From the NCBI RefSeq assembly GCF_000729995.1, contig NZ_JNFG01000043.1, forward strand, positions 1-48,813: 48,813 nucleotides of DNA, read 5' to 3'. Under the pieces are notes generated by a model that was given only the letters and a program-made list of their open reading frames with translations, was not told the DNA's origin and did no database searches. The translations under genes and the position numbers were made by a program. Source of the stretch: Caballeronia sordidicola. GTDB lineage: Bacteria; Pseudomonadota; Gammaproteobacteria; Burkholderiales; Burkholderiaceae. Below, in pieces: positions 17,514-26,416 of the stretch (position 1 is the first letter of the stretch; every line of letters starts with the position of its first letter).

Positions 17514-17528
17514 TTGAGCTAAACTCAA
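17514..17528. promoter_or_regulatory. Palindromic operator, tetR-proximal copy
   Basis: TTGAGCTAAACTCAA has TTGAG and CTCAA arms and differs from the site at 17425 at only two positions. It lies 20 nt upstream of the TetR start, in a position that would let the regulator repress its own gene. Confidence 0.65.
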
Positions 17529-17548
17529 AATACCATCCCTGACGGTCG

Positions 17549-18289
17549 ATGTTCATCGCCTATATGACCCAGCCCAAAACCCTTCCCTCCCGCCGCCCAC
17601 CGTCAAGCGTCAAGTCCGAACAACGCATCAAGGACATCCTGCTCGTCGCGCGGCAGGTGTTTTCGGAGCGCGGATATGCATCAGCGACGACCATCGACAT
17701 GGCGCGTCGGCTGGGGGTATCGGAGGGGACTGTCTTCACGTATTTCTCCGGCAAGCGCGACCTGTGCGTGCGGGTGATCTGCGACTGGTACGACGAGATC
17801 ATCGCTGAGATCGAAGCCACGCTGCCGCACATCACGGGCACCCGCGCGAAGCTGTCTTTCCTGATCCGCACGCACCTGTACCGGCTGATGATCGATGGGC
17901 CGGGGCTGTGCGCGCTGATCCTGTCCGAGGGGCGCGCGAAAGACGACACCTTCGGCGATGAAATCGTGCAACTTCAGCGGCGCTATACCGCGCCGCTGAT
18001 GCAGGTGCTGTCGGACGGCGTGGCGGCCGGCGATATCCGCGACGACCTCCCTTTGAGCCTGCTGCGCTCCAGCATCTATGGACCGATGGAACACGTGCTA
18101 TGGGATGCGATAGCCAAGAAAACGGTGGATATTGAAGAGACGTCGAAGCGCTTGTCGCTGCTTCTTTGGCAGGGTTTGCAGCCGCCCAACCAGAAAGTCG
18201 TGGCACTTGGGCAATTGCATCGCGACGTGGCGGGGGCGCTCAGGGCGTTTGAAGAGGCGTTTGAAGACACCCCGACCTCGCCTGAATGA
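17549..18289 (+). CDS. TetR-family transcriptional repressor
   Basis: The 246-residue product has the N-terminal TetR helix-turn-helix (about 25-70: ILLVARQVFSERGYASATTIDMARRLGVSEGTVFTYF region) and an all-helical ligand-binding part. The start at 17549 has no strong ribosome site; the ATG at 17564 (MTQPKTLP) is an alternative. It is divergent from the PECR-like reductase, and the 130-bp gap holds two copies of a 15-bp palindrome, so it probably controls both itself and the reductase-ligase-Lrp operon. By analogy with TetR regulators beside acyl-CoA genes, an acyl-CoA ligand is possible, but this is inference. Confidence 0.9.
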   Translation: MFIAYMTQPKTLPSRRPPSSVKSEQRIKDILLVARQVFSERGYASATTIDMARRLGVSEGTVFTYFSGKRDLCVRVICDWYDEIIAEIEATLPHITGTRAKLSFLIRTHLYRLMIDGPGLCALILSEGRAKDDTFGDEIVQLQRRYTAPLMQVLSDGVAAGDIRDDLPLSLLRSSIYGPMEHVLWDAIAKKTVDIEETSKRLSLLLWQGLQPPNQKVVALGQLHRDVAGALRAFEEAFEDTPTSPE

Positions 18290-18389
18290 AAGCTCTGTTT
18301 TTGTAAGATCATTACGGTTGACCGCGACCTGCACAGCCACGTCCGTTACCTTCCACGCTCCGGCATAACGCCTCTAATCCCCGCCCCAC

Positions 18390-18416
18390 AACGCCCCGCC
18401 CTCTGCGGGGCGTTTT
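18390..18416 (+). terminator. Rho-independent terminator after the TetR gene
   Basis: AACGCCCCGC and GCGGGGCGTT form a perfect 10-bp stem with a 5-nt loop, followed by a short T-run. It lies about 100 nt after the TetR stop. Confidence 0.8.
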
Positions 18417-18514
18417 ACACCCTCCGATAAATCGCCTCGTGAAAAAACGCGAGGCCTTGGTGCGTCAGCCATCCGCATAGTTCCCGAAGTCATATTGAAA
18501 ACAATTCTTACTTG

Positions 18515-18533
18515 TGTAATGATATTGATTCGC
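18515..18533 (+). promoter_or_regulatory. Fur-box-like site upstream of the siderophore receptor
   Basis: The 19 bases from TGTAATGATATT onward match the classical Fur box (GATAATGATAATCATTATC) at 13 of 19 positions, with the central AATGATA intact. It lies in a local AT-rich patch about 170 nt before the receptor start, where a promoter is expected, and fits iron-repressed control. Confidence 0.6.
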
Positions 18534-18699
18534 ATTTCACAAATATCAGATAACCGGCGCACGTCCTTCGAAACGACGGCCCTCTGCTTCGGCTGCGCCT
18601 GTTGCCAACTGCTCACGCCGCCGCGGGCATCGCGGAAGCAATTGACCGGCATGGCGCAACGGCGCCGGCTTTTCGACTATCCAGTACTCGGGGAAACAC

Positions 18700-20931
18700 A
18701 TGTTGAGGAAGACACCGCTTGCCGCGGCAATCATGACCGTGGTGGCGACGCCTGCTGTCGTACCGCTTTATGCTCACGCGCAAGCCGCTCCGGTCAGCAA
18801 GACCGGGCAAACCGTCCAGGCGGAACAAGCCGCACAAGCCGCACCCCCCGTTGAAAACGCCGCGCTGCCGGCCGTGCATGTCTCCGGTCAGGCCATCGCA
18901 CCGGATTTCCAGCCCGAAAAGTCGAGCGTCGGCGCCAAGGTCCCTACCGCGTTGCGCGATATTCCCCAAGCGGCCGTGGTGGTCCCGAAAGCCGTGCTGC
19001 AGTCCCAGGCGGCCACCTCTTTCTCCGATGCGCTTCGCAACGTCCCCGGCGTCACCCTTGGCGCGGCGGAAGGCGGGCAGATCGGCAACAACATCAACTT
19101 GCGCGGTTTCTCGGCGCGCACCGACATTTATCTCGATGGCTTCCGCGATCGCGGCCAGTACTATCGGGACACGTTCGACCTTGAATCCATCGACGTGCTG
19201 TATGGTCCGTCCTCGCTCTATTTCGGGCGCGGCTCCACGGGCGGCGTGATTAACCAGGTGAGCAAGCAGGCGGAGTTGAAAGCGCACGCATCGGTGTCCG
19301 CGATGGTCGGGACGAGCGACCGCTACCGCACCACGTTCGATATCAACCAGCCGCTGTCCGACACATCCGCCGTACGGCTCAACGCGTTTGGGCAAGACCT
19401 CGGCTCCACGCGCGACGTGATGAAAAGCAAGGACTACGGCTTCGCGCCGACCGTGCGCTTCGGCATTGGAACGCCAACGGAAGTCACCTTGTCAGCGCTG
19501 ATCCAGCACAACCGCGACCAGCCGGACTACGGCATTCCGCCGGTGAACGGTGCGCCGGTGCCGGTGAGCAAGGGCCAGTTCTACGGCTTCGTAGGCGATC
19601 GGACGATCCAGGACGTGCAGACGCTCTCGGCGCGCATCCAGCATCGTTTCGACGACAACCTCACGCTGCGCAACGAGACCCAGTTCAGCCACTACGGCAC
19701 CGAAGCGACCGCGACCAACGCGGCGGCTGTCCTGACCGGGCCGCTGGGGACATCGACGGCGCTGGCCAACGGCAATTTCACGTCGTTGCCGTTGTCGTCG
19801 CTGTATGTGAAGTTGCAAGGCAAGGACCGCAACATCAACGATCATTCGGTCTACAACACGACCGACATCGATTACAAATTCAACACCGGTTTCCTCAAGC
19901 ATGAGGTGATTGCAGGCATTGACCTGAGCCACGAGACCTACAGCAACCAGTCGTTCACCGCGACGACGCCGGGCCTGCCGTCGAACACCATTGCGATCGT
20001 TCCGCTGCTCAATCCGCAATACACCACGCGACCGGCCAATACGCAGGAAGTGGCGACCAACCGGGCGGAATCGAGTGCGAACGGTGTTGGCATTTATGCC
20101 AACGATACGGTGTCGATCGGGCAGTACTGGAAGGTCGTGGGCGGCTTGCGCTGGGACCGTTACGAGGCGTCGATCAAGAACACCATCAACCTGCCTTCTT
20201 ACGCTACGCAGACGAACTATTTCACCAGCGTGCGCGGCGGGATCATTTTCCAGCCGACCGACTGGCAGTCGTACTACGTTTCATACGGCACGTCGTTCAA
20301 TCCGTCACTGGAAGCGCTGACGCTGACGAACAACCAGCAGAACACGCCGCCGGAATCAAACCGTTCGTATGAAGTGGGCACCAAATGGGATTTGCTGAAC
20401 GGCGGGTTGTCGGTCACGCAGTCGCTGTTCAATATCGATAAAACCAATGCCCGCACGCTCCAGGCCGACGGCAGCTACTCGCTCGACGGCGACGTGCGCG
20501 TTCGAGGTTATCAACTCGGGCTGGCAGGTCACATCACGAACAAATGGCAGGTCTTTGGCGGCTACACGTACATGGACGGCCAGGTCGTGAAGGCGCTGGA
20601 CAACACCAACGGCAAGACCCTGGCGAACACGCCGCGCAACATGATCACGTTGTGGACGACGTATGACGTCACGCCGCAATGGACCTTCGGCGGCGGCCCG
20701 GTGTACACGTCGGCGCGATATGCCGCCAGCAACGACTTCGTGCAAGTGCCTGCGTACACGCGCTGGGACGCAATGGCCGCGTTCCACCAGAAACATTACG
20801 ACGTCCAGCTCAACGTGCAGAACCTGACCAACAAGCACTACTACGATGCGCTGATTCCATCGGATGGCGGCCGCGCGGTGCCGGGTTACGGCCGGACGTT
20901 CCTCGCAACGCTAAACTACCGGTTCTATTGA
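18700..20931 (+). CDS. TonB-dependent siderophore receptor
   Basis: The 743-residue outer-membrane protein starts with a signal peptide (about 1-27, ending AHA). A probable TonB box LPAVHVSG follows near 60, and then the plug domain: IPQAAVVVPKAVL, LRNVPGVTLGAAEGG, INLRGFSARTDIYLDGFRDRG, VLYGPSSLYFGRGSTGGVIN. The long beta-barrel ends in the aromatic-terminated TLNYRFY. The plug motifs are those of the ferric-siderophore receptor family. A PiuC/YbiX hydroxylase gene follows directly, the same pairing as fiu-ybiX, which favours a catecholate siderophore. GGGGAAA lies just before the ATG, and a Fur-box-like site lies upstream. Confidence 0.93.
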   Translation: MLRKTPLAAAIMTVVATPAVVPLYAHAQAAPVSKTGQTVQAEQAAQAAPPVENAALPAVHVSGQAIAPDFQPEKSSVGAKVPTALRDIPQAAVVVPKAVLQSQAATSFSDALRNVPGVTLGAAEGGQIGNNINLRGFSARTDIYLDGFRDRGQYYRDTFDLESIDVLYGPSSLYFGRGSTGGVINQVSKQAELKAHASVSAMVGTSDRYRTTFDINQPLSDTSAVRLNAFGQDLGSTRDVMKSKDYGFAPTVRFGIGTPTEVTLSALIQHNRDQPDYGIPPVNGAPVPVSKGQFYGFVGDRTIQDVQTLSARIQHRFDDNLTLRNETQFSHYGTEATATNAAAVLTGPLGTSTALANGNFTSLPLSSLYVKLQGKDRNINDHSVYNTTDIDYKFNTGFLKHEVIAGIDLSHETYSNQSFTATTPGLPSNTIAIVPLLNPQYTTRPANTQEVATNRAESSANGVGIYANDTVSIGQYWKVVGGLRWDRYEASIKNTINLPSYATQTNYFTSVRGGIIFQPTDWQSYYVSYGTSFNPSLEALTLTNNQQNTPPESNRSYEVGTKWDLLNGGLSVTQSLFNIDKTNARTLQADGSYSLDGDVRVRGYQLGLAGHITNKWQVFGGYTYMDGQVVKALDNTNGKTLANTPRNMITLWTTYDVTPQWTFGGGPVYTSARYAASNDFVQVPAYTRWDAMAAFHQKHYDVQLNVQNLTNKHYYDALIPSDGGRAVPGYGRTFLATLNYRFY

Positions 20932-20992
20932 TCTACCGCAGGACACGCGAGCCGCGCGATGCATGTCGCGCGGCCGCCGGACCCCAGAAAAC

Positions 20993-21676
20993 ATGATACT
21001 TTCGATACCCAACGTCCTCAGCCCCGAGGATGCCGCCGCCATGCGCCAGCGGCTCGATGCGTCGGATGCATGGGTGGACGGCCGCGCGACGGCCGGCTAT
21101 CAGGGCGCGCCGGTCAAGCGCAACCAGCAGATCGCGCAGGAAGCGCCGATTGCGTTCGAACTTGGCGACATCATTATTGGCTCGCTCGAGCGGCATCCGT
21201 TGTTCATCAGTTCGGTGCTGCCCAATCGGGTATATCCGCCGCTCTTCAACCGGTACGAAGGCGGGATGCATTTCGGCAGTCATGTGGATGGGGCGATCAG
21301 GCTTGTGCCCGGACATGGCACACGGGTGCGAACGGATGTATCGATCACGTTGTTCCTCACGCCGCCGGAGGACTACGACGGCGGCGAGCTGGTGATCGAG
21401 GACACGTATGGCGTTCAGGAAGTGAAGCTGCCGGCGGGGCATGCGATTGTTTATCCGGCGACCAGCTTGCATCAGGTCCGGCCGGTGACGCGGGGAATGA
21501 GGGTATCGAGTTTTTTCTGGGCGCAGAGCCTGGTTCGTGATGACACCCGCCGCAGCCTGCTATTCGATATGGATAACGCCATTCAAAGGCTCAACGCAGA
21601 AAACGCCGACGACGCCGCGAGGCGAACGCTCGTGGGCTGTTATCACAATTTGCTGAGGCTTTGGAGCGAGACGTAG
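20993..21676 (+). CDS. piuC: PKHD-type Fe(II)/2-oxoglutarate hydroxylase PiuC
   Basis: The 228-residue product matches the PiuC/YbiX family in length and motifs: HFGSHVDGA carries the iron-binding His and Asp, the downstream H is in SLHQVRPVTRG, and the Arg there binds 2-oxoglutarate. These dioxygenases sit beside TonB receptors for iron chelates and are induced by low iron; their substrate is not settled. The ATG at 20993 (MILSIPNVLSPEDA) matches the family start, although the frame is open from 20963. It follows the receptor by about 60 nt and is probably co-transcribed under Fur control. Confidence 0.9.
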   Translation: MILSIPNVLSPEDAAAMRQRLDASDAWVDGRATAGYQGAPVKRNQQIAQEAPIAFELGDIIIGSLERHPLFISSVLPNRVYPPLFNRYEGGMHFGSHVDGAIRLVPGHGTRVRTDVSITLFLTPPEDYDGGELVIEDTYGVQEVKLPAGHAIVYPATSLHQVRPVTRGMRVSSFFWAQSLVRDDTRRSLLFDMDNAIQRLNAENADDAARRTLVGCYHNLLRLWSET

Positions 21677-21688
21677 AGCCTTGCTGAG

Positions 21689-22009
21689 CTAAGCAGCGAA
21701 GACTTCCTGCAAGGTCCGCAATGCAACCGACAACGTATTAGCCGGAATTGCACCGAGCTTCTTGACCAGACGCGTTTTATCGATCGTACGGATCTGATCG
21801 AGCAGAACCAATCCTTTCTTCTGACTGAGCACCACGGACACACGGTACGGAGCCGGCCGGCTTTTGGTCGTCATGGGCGCGACGATCACCGTACGCAAAT
21901 GGTCATGCAACTCCGGCGGCGATATCACCACACAAGGCCGGGTTTTCTGAATCTCGCTGCCAACGGTAGGGTCCAGGTTAATGAGCCAGACCTCTCCGCG
22001 CACTACCAC
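21689..22009 (-). CDS. mazF: MazF/PemK-type endoribonuclease toxin
   Basis: The 106-residue product has the MazF layout: VVRGEVWLINLDPTVGSEIQKTRPCVVIS, then VIVAPMTT, and LDQIRTIDKTRLVKKLG. The GEVW and RPCVV segments form the beta-barrel core and the conserved Arg/Thr residues are in place. MazF toxins cut mRNA at short sequence motifs. It overlaps the antitoxin gene upstream by 7 nt, the normal antitoxin-first order. The pair lies between the iron gene piuC and hpnN, with no functional link to either. Confidence 0.92.
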   Translation of the reverse strand: MVVRGEVWLINLDPTVGSEIQKTRPCVVISPPELHDHLRTVIVAPMTTKSRPAPYRVSVVLSQKKGLVLLDQIRTIDKTRLVKKLGAIPANTLSVALRTLQEVFAA

Positions 22010-22251
22010 GAAAGCTCCGCATCATCGGCGTTCGGAAACTCGCCCAGCACGAGCTCGTCGTCGCCGGCCTGCGCGATAGCCTTGCTCGCGTCAGACCACC
22101 CCTGGCGGGCCTTCTTCTGCGGTTTTCTTAAAACAATTGCGTCGTTTTCCACTTCCATCTCCACTTCGTCCTCCAGCCCAAGTTGGGCCAGAATGGGTTT
22201 CGGAATCAACACACCTTGCGAATTACCCATCCTGCGAATCGTTGTTTTCAT
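22003..22251 (-). CDS. mazE: MazE-type antitoxin
   Basis: The 82-residue product begins with an AbrB/SpoVT-type swapped-hairpin DNA-binding domain, MKTTIRRMGNSQGVLIPKP and LGLEDEVEMEVE, typical of MazE. The acidic C-terminal tail (DDELVLGEFPNADDAEL) would wrap around MazF. It is the first gene of the toxin-antitoxin operon and probably represses it together with the toxin. The 289-bp gap upstream, toward the divergent hpnN, holds the promoters for both directions. Confidence 0.92.
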   Translation of the reverse strand: MKTTIRRMGNSQGVLIPKPILAQLGLEDEVEMEVENDAIVLRKPQKKARQGWSDASKAIAQAGDDELVLGEFPNADDAELSW

Positions 22252-22540
22252 CGCTTCACCGTGATGACAATGTTAGTCCGTAAACGAAGTGCGTGGTTGC
22301 ACAATGTTAGTACAATTTGTCATTAATTGTGCGCTGACCTCTGCGTCCATCCGAAGCAGGCCCGCAAACTTCTGAGCCGAGCGACAAGTTTTCGTCCGCC
22401 AGCAACGTCCCGCCTGCACATATACCGCGAACGCTCTTCTGCGAGTACCTGCTTTCGCCCGGTATACTCACGCGGCGCCTTATGGCTCCCTGCCCACTCA
22501 GCAAAAACACCAGAACACGCCCTCCGAGGCATCCGTCTTC

Positions 22541-25156
22541 ATGCTCACGCCTCTCATTGCCCGTCTCGTCACGTTATCGATTCGCCGACCCGGCTGGATC
22601 ATCGTTTTATCGCTGCTGATTGCCGTGCTGAGCGGCTATTACGTCGTGCATCACTTCAAGATCAGCACCGACATCAGCCAGTTGATCGAAACGGAACCCG
22701 AATGGGCCGCGCGCAGCCACGCGATTGACGAAGCCTTTCCGCAACGCGGATCCACCGTGCTCGTGGTGGTCGAAGCGCAAGCGCCTGAATTCGCCGATGC
22801 CGCCGCCAACGAGCTCGCCGCCGCGCTGGCCAAGCACACCGACCACTTCACGGCGGTGTCGCAACCCTCGGGCGGCGACTTCTTCGAGCACAACGGCCTG
22901 CTTTACCTCTCCACCGATAAAGTCGCCGACACCACCCAGCAACTCGTGAAAGCTCGTCCGCTGATCAACGCGCTGGCGCACGACCCCACGCTCACCGGTC
23001 TTGCCGGCACGCTCAACACCAGCCTCAACCTGCCGCTGCAACTTGGGCAAGTGACGCTCGGGCAAATGTCGAAACTGCTGGGCCAGAGCGCCGACGTGCT
23101 GGATAAAGTCCTTGCCAATCAACCCGCCGTGTTTTCGTGGCGCAATCTGGTCGACACCTCGGCCACGCATCCCGCCCGCGCATTTGTGACCGTGCAGCCC
23201 GTGGTGGACTACAACGCGCTGGAACCCGGCGCGAGCGGATCCAATGCGATTCGCGCGACGGCGAATGAGCTGAAGTTATCGGAGAAATATGGGGCAGTCG
23301 TGCGGCTGACCGGCGAACAGCCGCTCTCCGACGAAGAATTTGCGTCGCTGAAAGACGGCGCCGTGCTCAACGGCATCCTGACGTTCATCGTCGTGCTGGT
23401 GATCCTATGGCTCGCCCTGCGCTCGGGCAAGATGATCATCGCGGTGTTCATCACGCTGTTTGTCGGACTGGCGATCACCGCCGCGCTTGGCCTGCTCATG
23501 GTCCACGCGCTGAACCTGATTTCGATCGCGTTCATGGTGCTGTTCGTCGGGCTCGGCGTGGATTTCGGCATCCAGTTTGGCGTGCGGTATCGCGAGGAAC
23601 GCTTCAAGGACGACCGGCTGGACGTCGCGCTCGTGAATACCGCGCGCCACGTTGGGATTCCGCTGACGCTCGCCGCCGCCGCGACGGCCGCGAGTTTCTT
23701 CTCGTTCTTGCCCACCGCGTATCGCGGCGTGTCCGAACTCGGTCAGATTGCGGGCGTGGGCATGATCGTCGCGTATATCACCAACATGACCTTGTTCCCG
23801 GCGCTGATCAAGGTGTTCGCGCCGCCGGGTGAAGCAGGCTCGCCGGGCTTTCCGAAGCTCGCGCCGGTGGACGATTACCTCGCGCGCAATCGCACGCCGG
23901 TTCTGATCGGGACGCTGGTGGTCGTGATCTGCGCGCTGCCGTTGCTGCTGCATCTGCGTTTCGACTTCAATCCGCTGAACCTGAAGGACCCGAAAACGGA
24001 GTCCATGGCCACGCTGCTTTCGCTGAAAGACGCGCCCGAAGCAGCCGTGAACGACGTGAAGGTGCTCGCGCCCTCGCTCGCGGAAGCGGACAAGATCGCC
24101 GCGAAGCTCGAGAAGCTGCCGGAGGTGGAACGCGCGACGACCTTATCGACGCTCATTCCTGCTGATCAACCGCAAAAGCTCGATTTGATTGCCGCCGCGG
24201 CCACGGTGCTGCTGCCTTCTCTGGACCAGCGTGTCGCCACGCCCGTCAGCGACGCCGTGCGCGTCGCCACGCTCAAGCGGCTGTCGAACACGCTGGAACT
24301 CGCCGCCGATGAACATCCCGGCCCCGGTGAAAACGAAGCGCGCCACCTGGCGGCGACGCTGAAAAAGCTCGCGGCAGCCGATGTCGCCACCCGCGACCGC
24401 GCCGAACACGCGATGTCTGACCCGCTGCGCATCGCGCTGGGCCAGATGCGCGCGCTGCTGCAACCGTCGCTGATCACGCTGGCGACGCTGCCTAAATCGA
24501 TGACGGAAGGCTGGATCGGCGCCAATGGCCAGGCGCTCGTGGAAGCATCGCCGAAAGCGCTCGACGGCAAGAGCCGCGACGACGACAAATTGCTCGCCCG
24601 CTTCGCCAATGCCGTGCAGAAAGCGGAGCCGAATGCGATCGGCGGGCCGATCTCGGTGCTGCATTCGGCCAACACGATCATCAAGGCGTTCGAGCAGGCG
24701 GCGGCGTGGTCGCTGATTGCCATTGCGATCCTGCTGTGGCTGACTTTGCGCCGTATAGGCGATGTTTTGAGAACCCTGATACCTTTGCTTGTGTCCGCCA
24801 TCGTCACGCTGGAGCTATGCGTGGTGTTCGACATGCCGCTGAACTTCGCGAACATCATTGCATTGCCATTGATGCTGGGCATTGGCGTGGCGTTCAAGAT
24901 CTATTTCGTGATGGCATGGCGCTCGGGACAAACCGGCCTGCTGCAGTCCAGCCTCACGCACGCCGTGATGTTCAGCGCCGCGACCACGGCGACGGCGTTC
25001 GGCAGCTTGTGGTTTTCGCATCATCCGGGCACGTCGAGCATGGGCAGGCTCCTCGTCCTGGCGCTTTTTACAACATTGATCGGCGCAGTGATATTTCAGC
25101 CGGTTCTAATGGGGAAACCCCGGGTGCGGGCAAAAAAAGTGGCCAAAACCCTGTAG
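22541..25156 (+). CDS. hpnN: Hopanoid transporter HpnN (RND superfamily)
   Basis: The 871-residue inner-membrane protein is an RND/MMPL-type transporter. A first membrane helix lies at about 20-38 and a large periplasmic loop at 40-265. A helix bundle then carries VFITLFVGLAITAALGLL and VLFVGLGVDFGIQFGVRYREER. After a second periplasmic part, a matching C-terminal bundle runs from about 725 to 860. The GVDFGIQFGVRYREER segment and the overall length match the hopanoid transporter HpnN, which moves hopanoids to the outer membrane. It is followed after 54 nt by an mlaA-type lipoprotein gene, which supports a joint role in lipid traffic. Confidence 0.9.
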   Translation: MLTPLIARLVTLSIRRPGWIIVLSLLIAVLSGYYVVHHFKISTDISQLIETEPEWAARSHAIDEAFPQRGSTVLVVVEAQAPEFADAAANELAAALAKHTDHFTAVSQPSGGDFFEHNGLLYLSTDKVADTTQQLVKARPLINALAHDPTLTGLAGTLNTSLNLPLQLGQVTLGQMSKLLGQSADVLDKVLANQPAVFSWRNLVDTSATHPARAFVTVQPVVDYNALEPGASGSNAIRATANELKLSEKYGAVVRLTGEQPLSDEEFASLKDGAVLNGILTFIVVLVILWLALRSGKMIIAVFITLFVGLAITAALGLLMVHALNLISIAFMVLFVGLGVDFGIQFGVRYREERFKDDRLDVALVNTARHVGIPLTLAAAATAASFFSFLPTAYRGVSELGQIAGVGMIVAYITNMTLFPALIKVFAPPGEAGSPGFPKLAPVDDYLARNRTPVLIGTLVVVICALPLLLHLRFDFNPLNLKDPKTESMATLLSLKDAPEAAVNDVKVLAPSLAEADKIAAKLEKLPEVERATTLSTLIPADQPQKLDLIAAAATVLLPSLDQRVATPVSDAVRVATLKRLSNTLELAADEHPGPGENEARHLAATLKKLAAADVATRDRAEHAMSDPLRIALGQMRALLQPSLITLATLPKSMTEGWIGANGQALVEASPKALDGKSRDDDKLLARFANAVQKAEPNAIGGPISVLHSANTIIKAFEQAAAWSLIAIAILLWLTLRRIGDVLRTLIPLLVSAIVTLELCVVFDMPLNFANIIALPLMLGIGVAFKIYFVMAWRSGQTGLLQSSLTHAVMFSAATTATAFGSLWFSHHPGTSSMGRLLVLALFTTLIGAVIFQPVLMGKPRVRAKKVAKTL

Positions 25157-25210
25157 ACCGTCCCTTTAAACGTACTAACTACTTTACGCAGACCGCAAGG
25201 AAACCGACCC

Positions 25211-26101
25211 ATGAGGATGGCAAAAACGCCTGATGCCGCCCGCAAACTGCGAGCGCTCTCCGGCGGCGTGCTGCTCGCCGCTGCTTTCGCCCTGTCCGGT
25301 TGCGCCTCTGGCCCCACCGCCAGGCCGGGCGATCCGCTGGAACCGATGAACCGCGAGATCTTCAAGTTCAACGACGCCGCCGATAAATACGTCGCCCGCC
25401 CGATTGCAACCGGCTACGTGAAAGTCACGCCGGCGCCGCTGCGGACAGCAATCAGCAGCTTCTTTTCGAACATTGGCGACATTGGCAACTTCGCGAACAA
25501 CCTGCTGCAGTTGAAGATCACCGATGCGACCGAAGACTTCATGCGCATCGCGATCAACTCCACGCTGGGTATTGGCGGCTTGTTCGACTGGGCTTCAGCC
25601 GCCGGGCTGCCGAAACACGATCAGGACTTCGGGCTGACGCTGGGCCATTACGGCGTGCCGTCGGGGCCGTATCTGGTGTTGCCGCTGCTCGGCCCGAGTT
25701 CGGCGCGCGATGCAACGAACTGGATCGCGAGTATTCCGCTCAATCCGGGTACTTACTTGAGTACGGAAGCGGACGTGTCGTTGTTCGTCATGCGGTTTGT
25801 CAGCGCGCGGGCCGATTTGCTCGGCGCCACGGACATCCTGTCGCAAGCCGCGCTGGATAAATATGCGTTCGTCCGCGATGCCTACACGCAGCGCCGGCAG
25901 TATCAGCTGACGGGCGCGGCGGGCGCGGCGCTACCGGATTACGGTGATGACAGCGGTGCAGCTGCAACGCCTGCGGACGGCGCAAGCGCGACGGCGGCGC
26001 CGGCGAAGCCGGGCACGGGCGGGAGCAGCAGTTCGCAAGGCTTGCCTAACTACGCTGATCCGGGCGCGGCCGAGCCGGCGTCGGCACCGGCTGGGAAGTA
26101 G
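25211..26101 (+). CDS. mlaA: MlaA/VacJ-family outer-membrane lipoprotein
   Basis: The 296-residue product has a lipoprotein signal with the lipobox LSGC at about 30-33. A VacJ domain follows (DPLEPMNREIFKFND, PLRTAISSFFSNIGDIGNFANNLLQ, DFGLTLGHYGVPSGPYLVLPLLGPSSARD). The C-terminal 70 residues are low-complexity Ala, Gly, Pro and Ser. MlaA sits in the outer membrane and removes misplaced phospholipids with MlaC. Its placement behind hpnN, with an mlaC-type gene at 13.5 kb, suggests it may serve hopanoid or mixed lipid transport here. The ATG at 25211 or the one two codons later could be the start. Confidence 0.9.
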   Translation: MRMAKTPDAARKLRALSGGVLLAAAFALSGCASGPTARPGDPLEPMNREIFKFNDAADKYVARPIATGYVKVTPAPLRTAISSFFSNIGDIGNFANNLLQLKITDATEDFMRIAINSTLGIGGLFDWASAAGLPKHDQDFGLTLGHYGVPSGPYLVLPLLGPSSARDATNWIASIPLNPGTYLSTEADVSLFVMRFVSARADLLGATDILSQAALDKYAFVRDAYTQRRQYQLTGAAGAALPDYGDDSGAAATPADGASATAAPAKPGTGGSSSSQGLPNYADPGAAEPASAPAGK

Positions 26102-26112
26102 GTTAGTTTTGG

Positions 26113-26139
26113 CTCGCGGTACGGACGCCGTATCGCGAG
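26113..26139 (+). terminator. Hairpin after mlaA
   Basis: CTCGCG-TACGG and CCGTA-CGCGAG form an 11-bp stem with one 1x1 mismatch around a 3-nt loop. It lies 11 nt after the mlaA stop, where the hpnN-mlaA transcript should end. No T-run follows, so termination strength is uncertain. Confidence 0.5.
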
Positions 26140-26149
26140 TGCTTCAGCT

Positions 26150-26311
26150 TTATGAGGACCGCTTGGCCGCGCGGTGTTTCCATCGGCTGGCCAGGGTTGA
26201 GCGGCCCTCTTCCACTTCTTCCACGCGTTCCGGCATTCCAAGCTGAGCGCGCAGCATCCCGCGATCCAGTTCCTTCTCCCACGAAGCCACGACGATCGTC
26301 GCCACCCCGTT
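26150..26311 (-). pseudogene. Possible C-terminal remnant of a dicarboxylate/cation symporter
   Basis: A minus-strand frame ending in a stop at 26150-26152 reads NGVATIVVASWEKELD, followed by a polar tail with RVEEVEEG. This resembles the very end of DctA/GltP-type symporters, whose last helix reads GNGVATVVVAKW. Immediately upstream the frame turns into a run of arginines and unrelated residues, so nothing of the rest of the transporter remains. It lies between the mlaA hairpin and leuD. The match is short and made from memory, so the call is tentative. Confidence 0.35.
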
Positions 26312-26416
26312 TTCACGTCTCCTCCTTTTTTGGGCAACGTGTCCCTGCCGCTTTTGATTACGCCAGTGCGGTCGGGCTTACGGTGTTTTTGATGAGCGCG
26401 GCCGCAGCCGCGCGGG

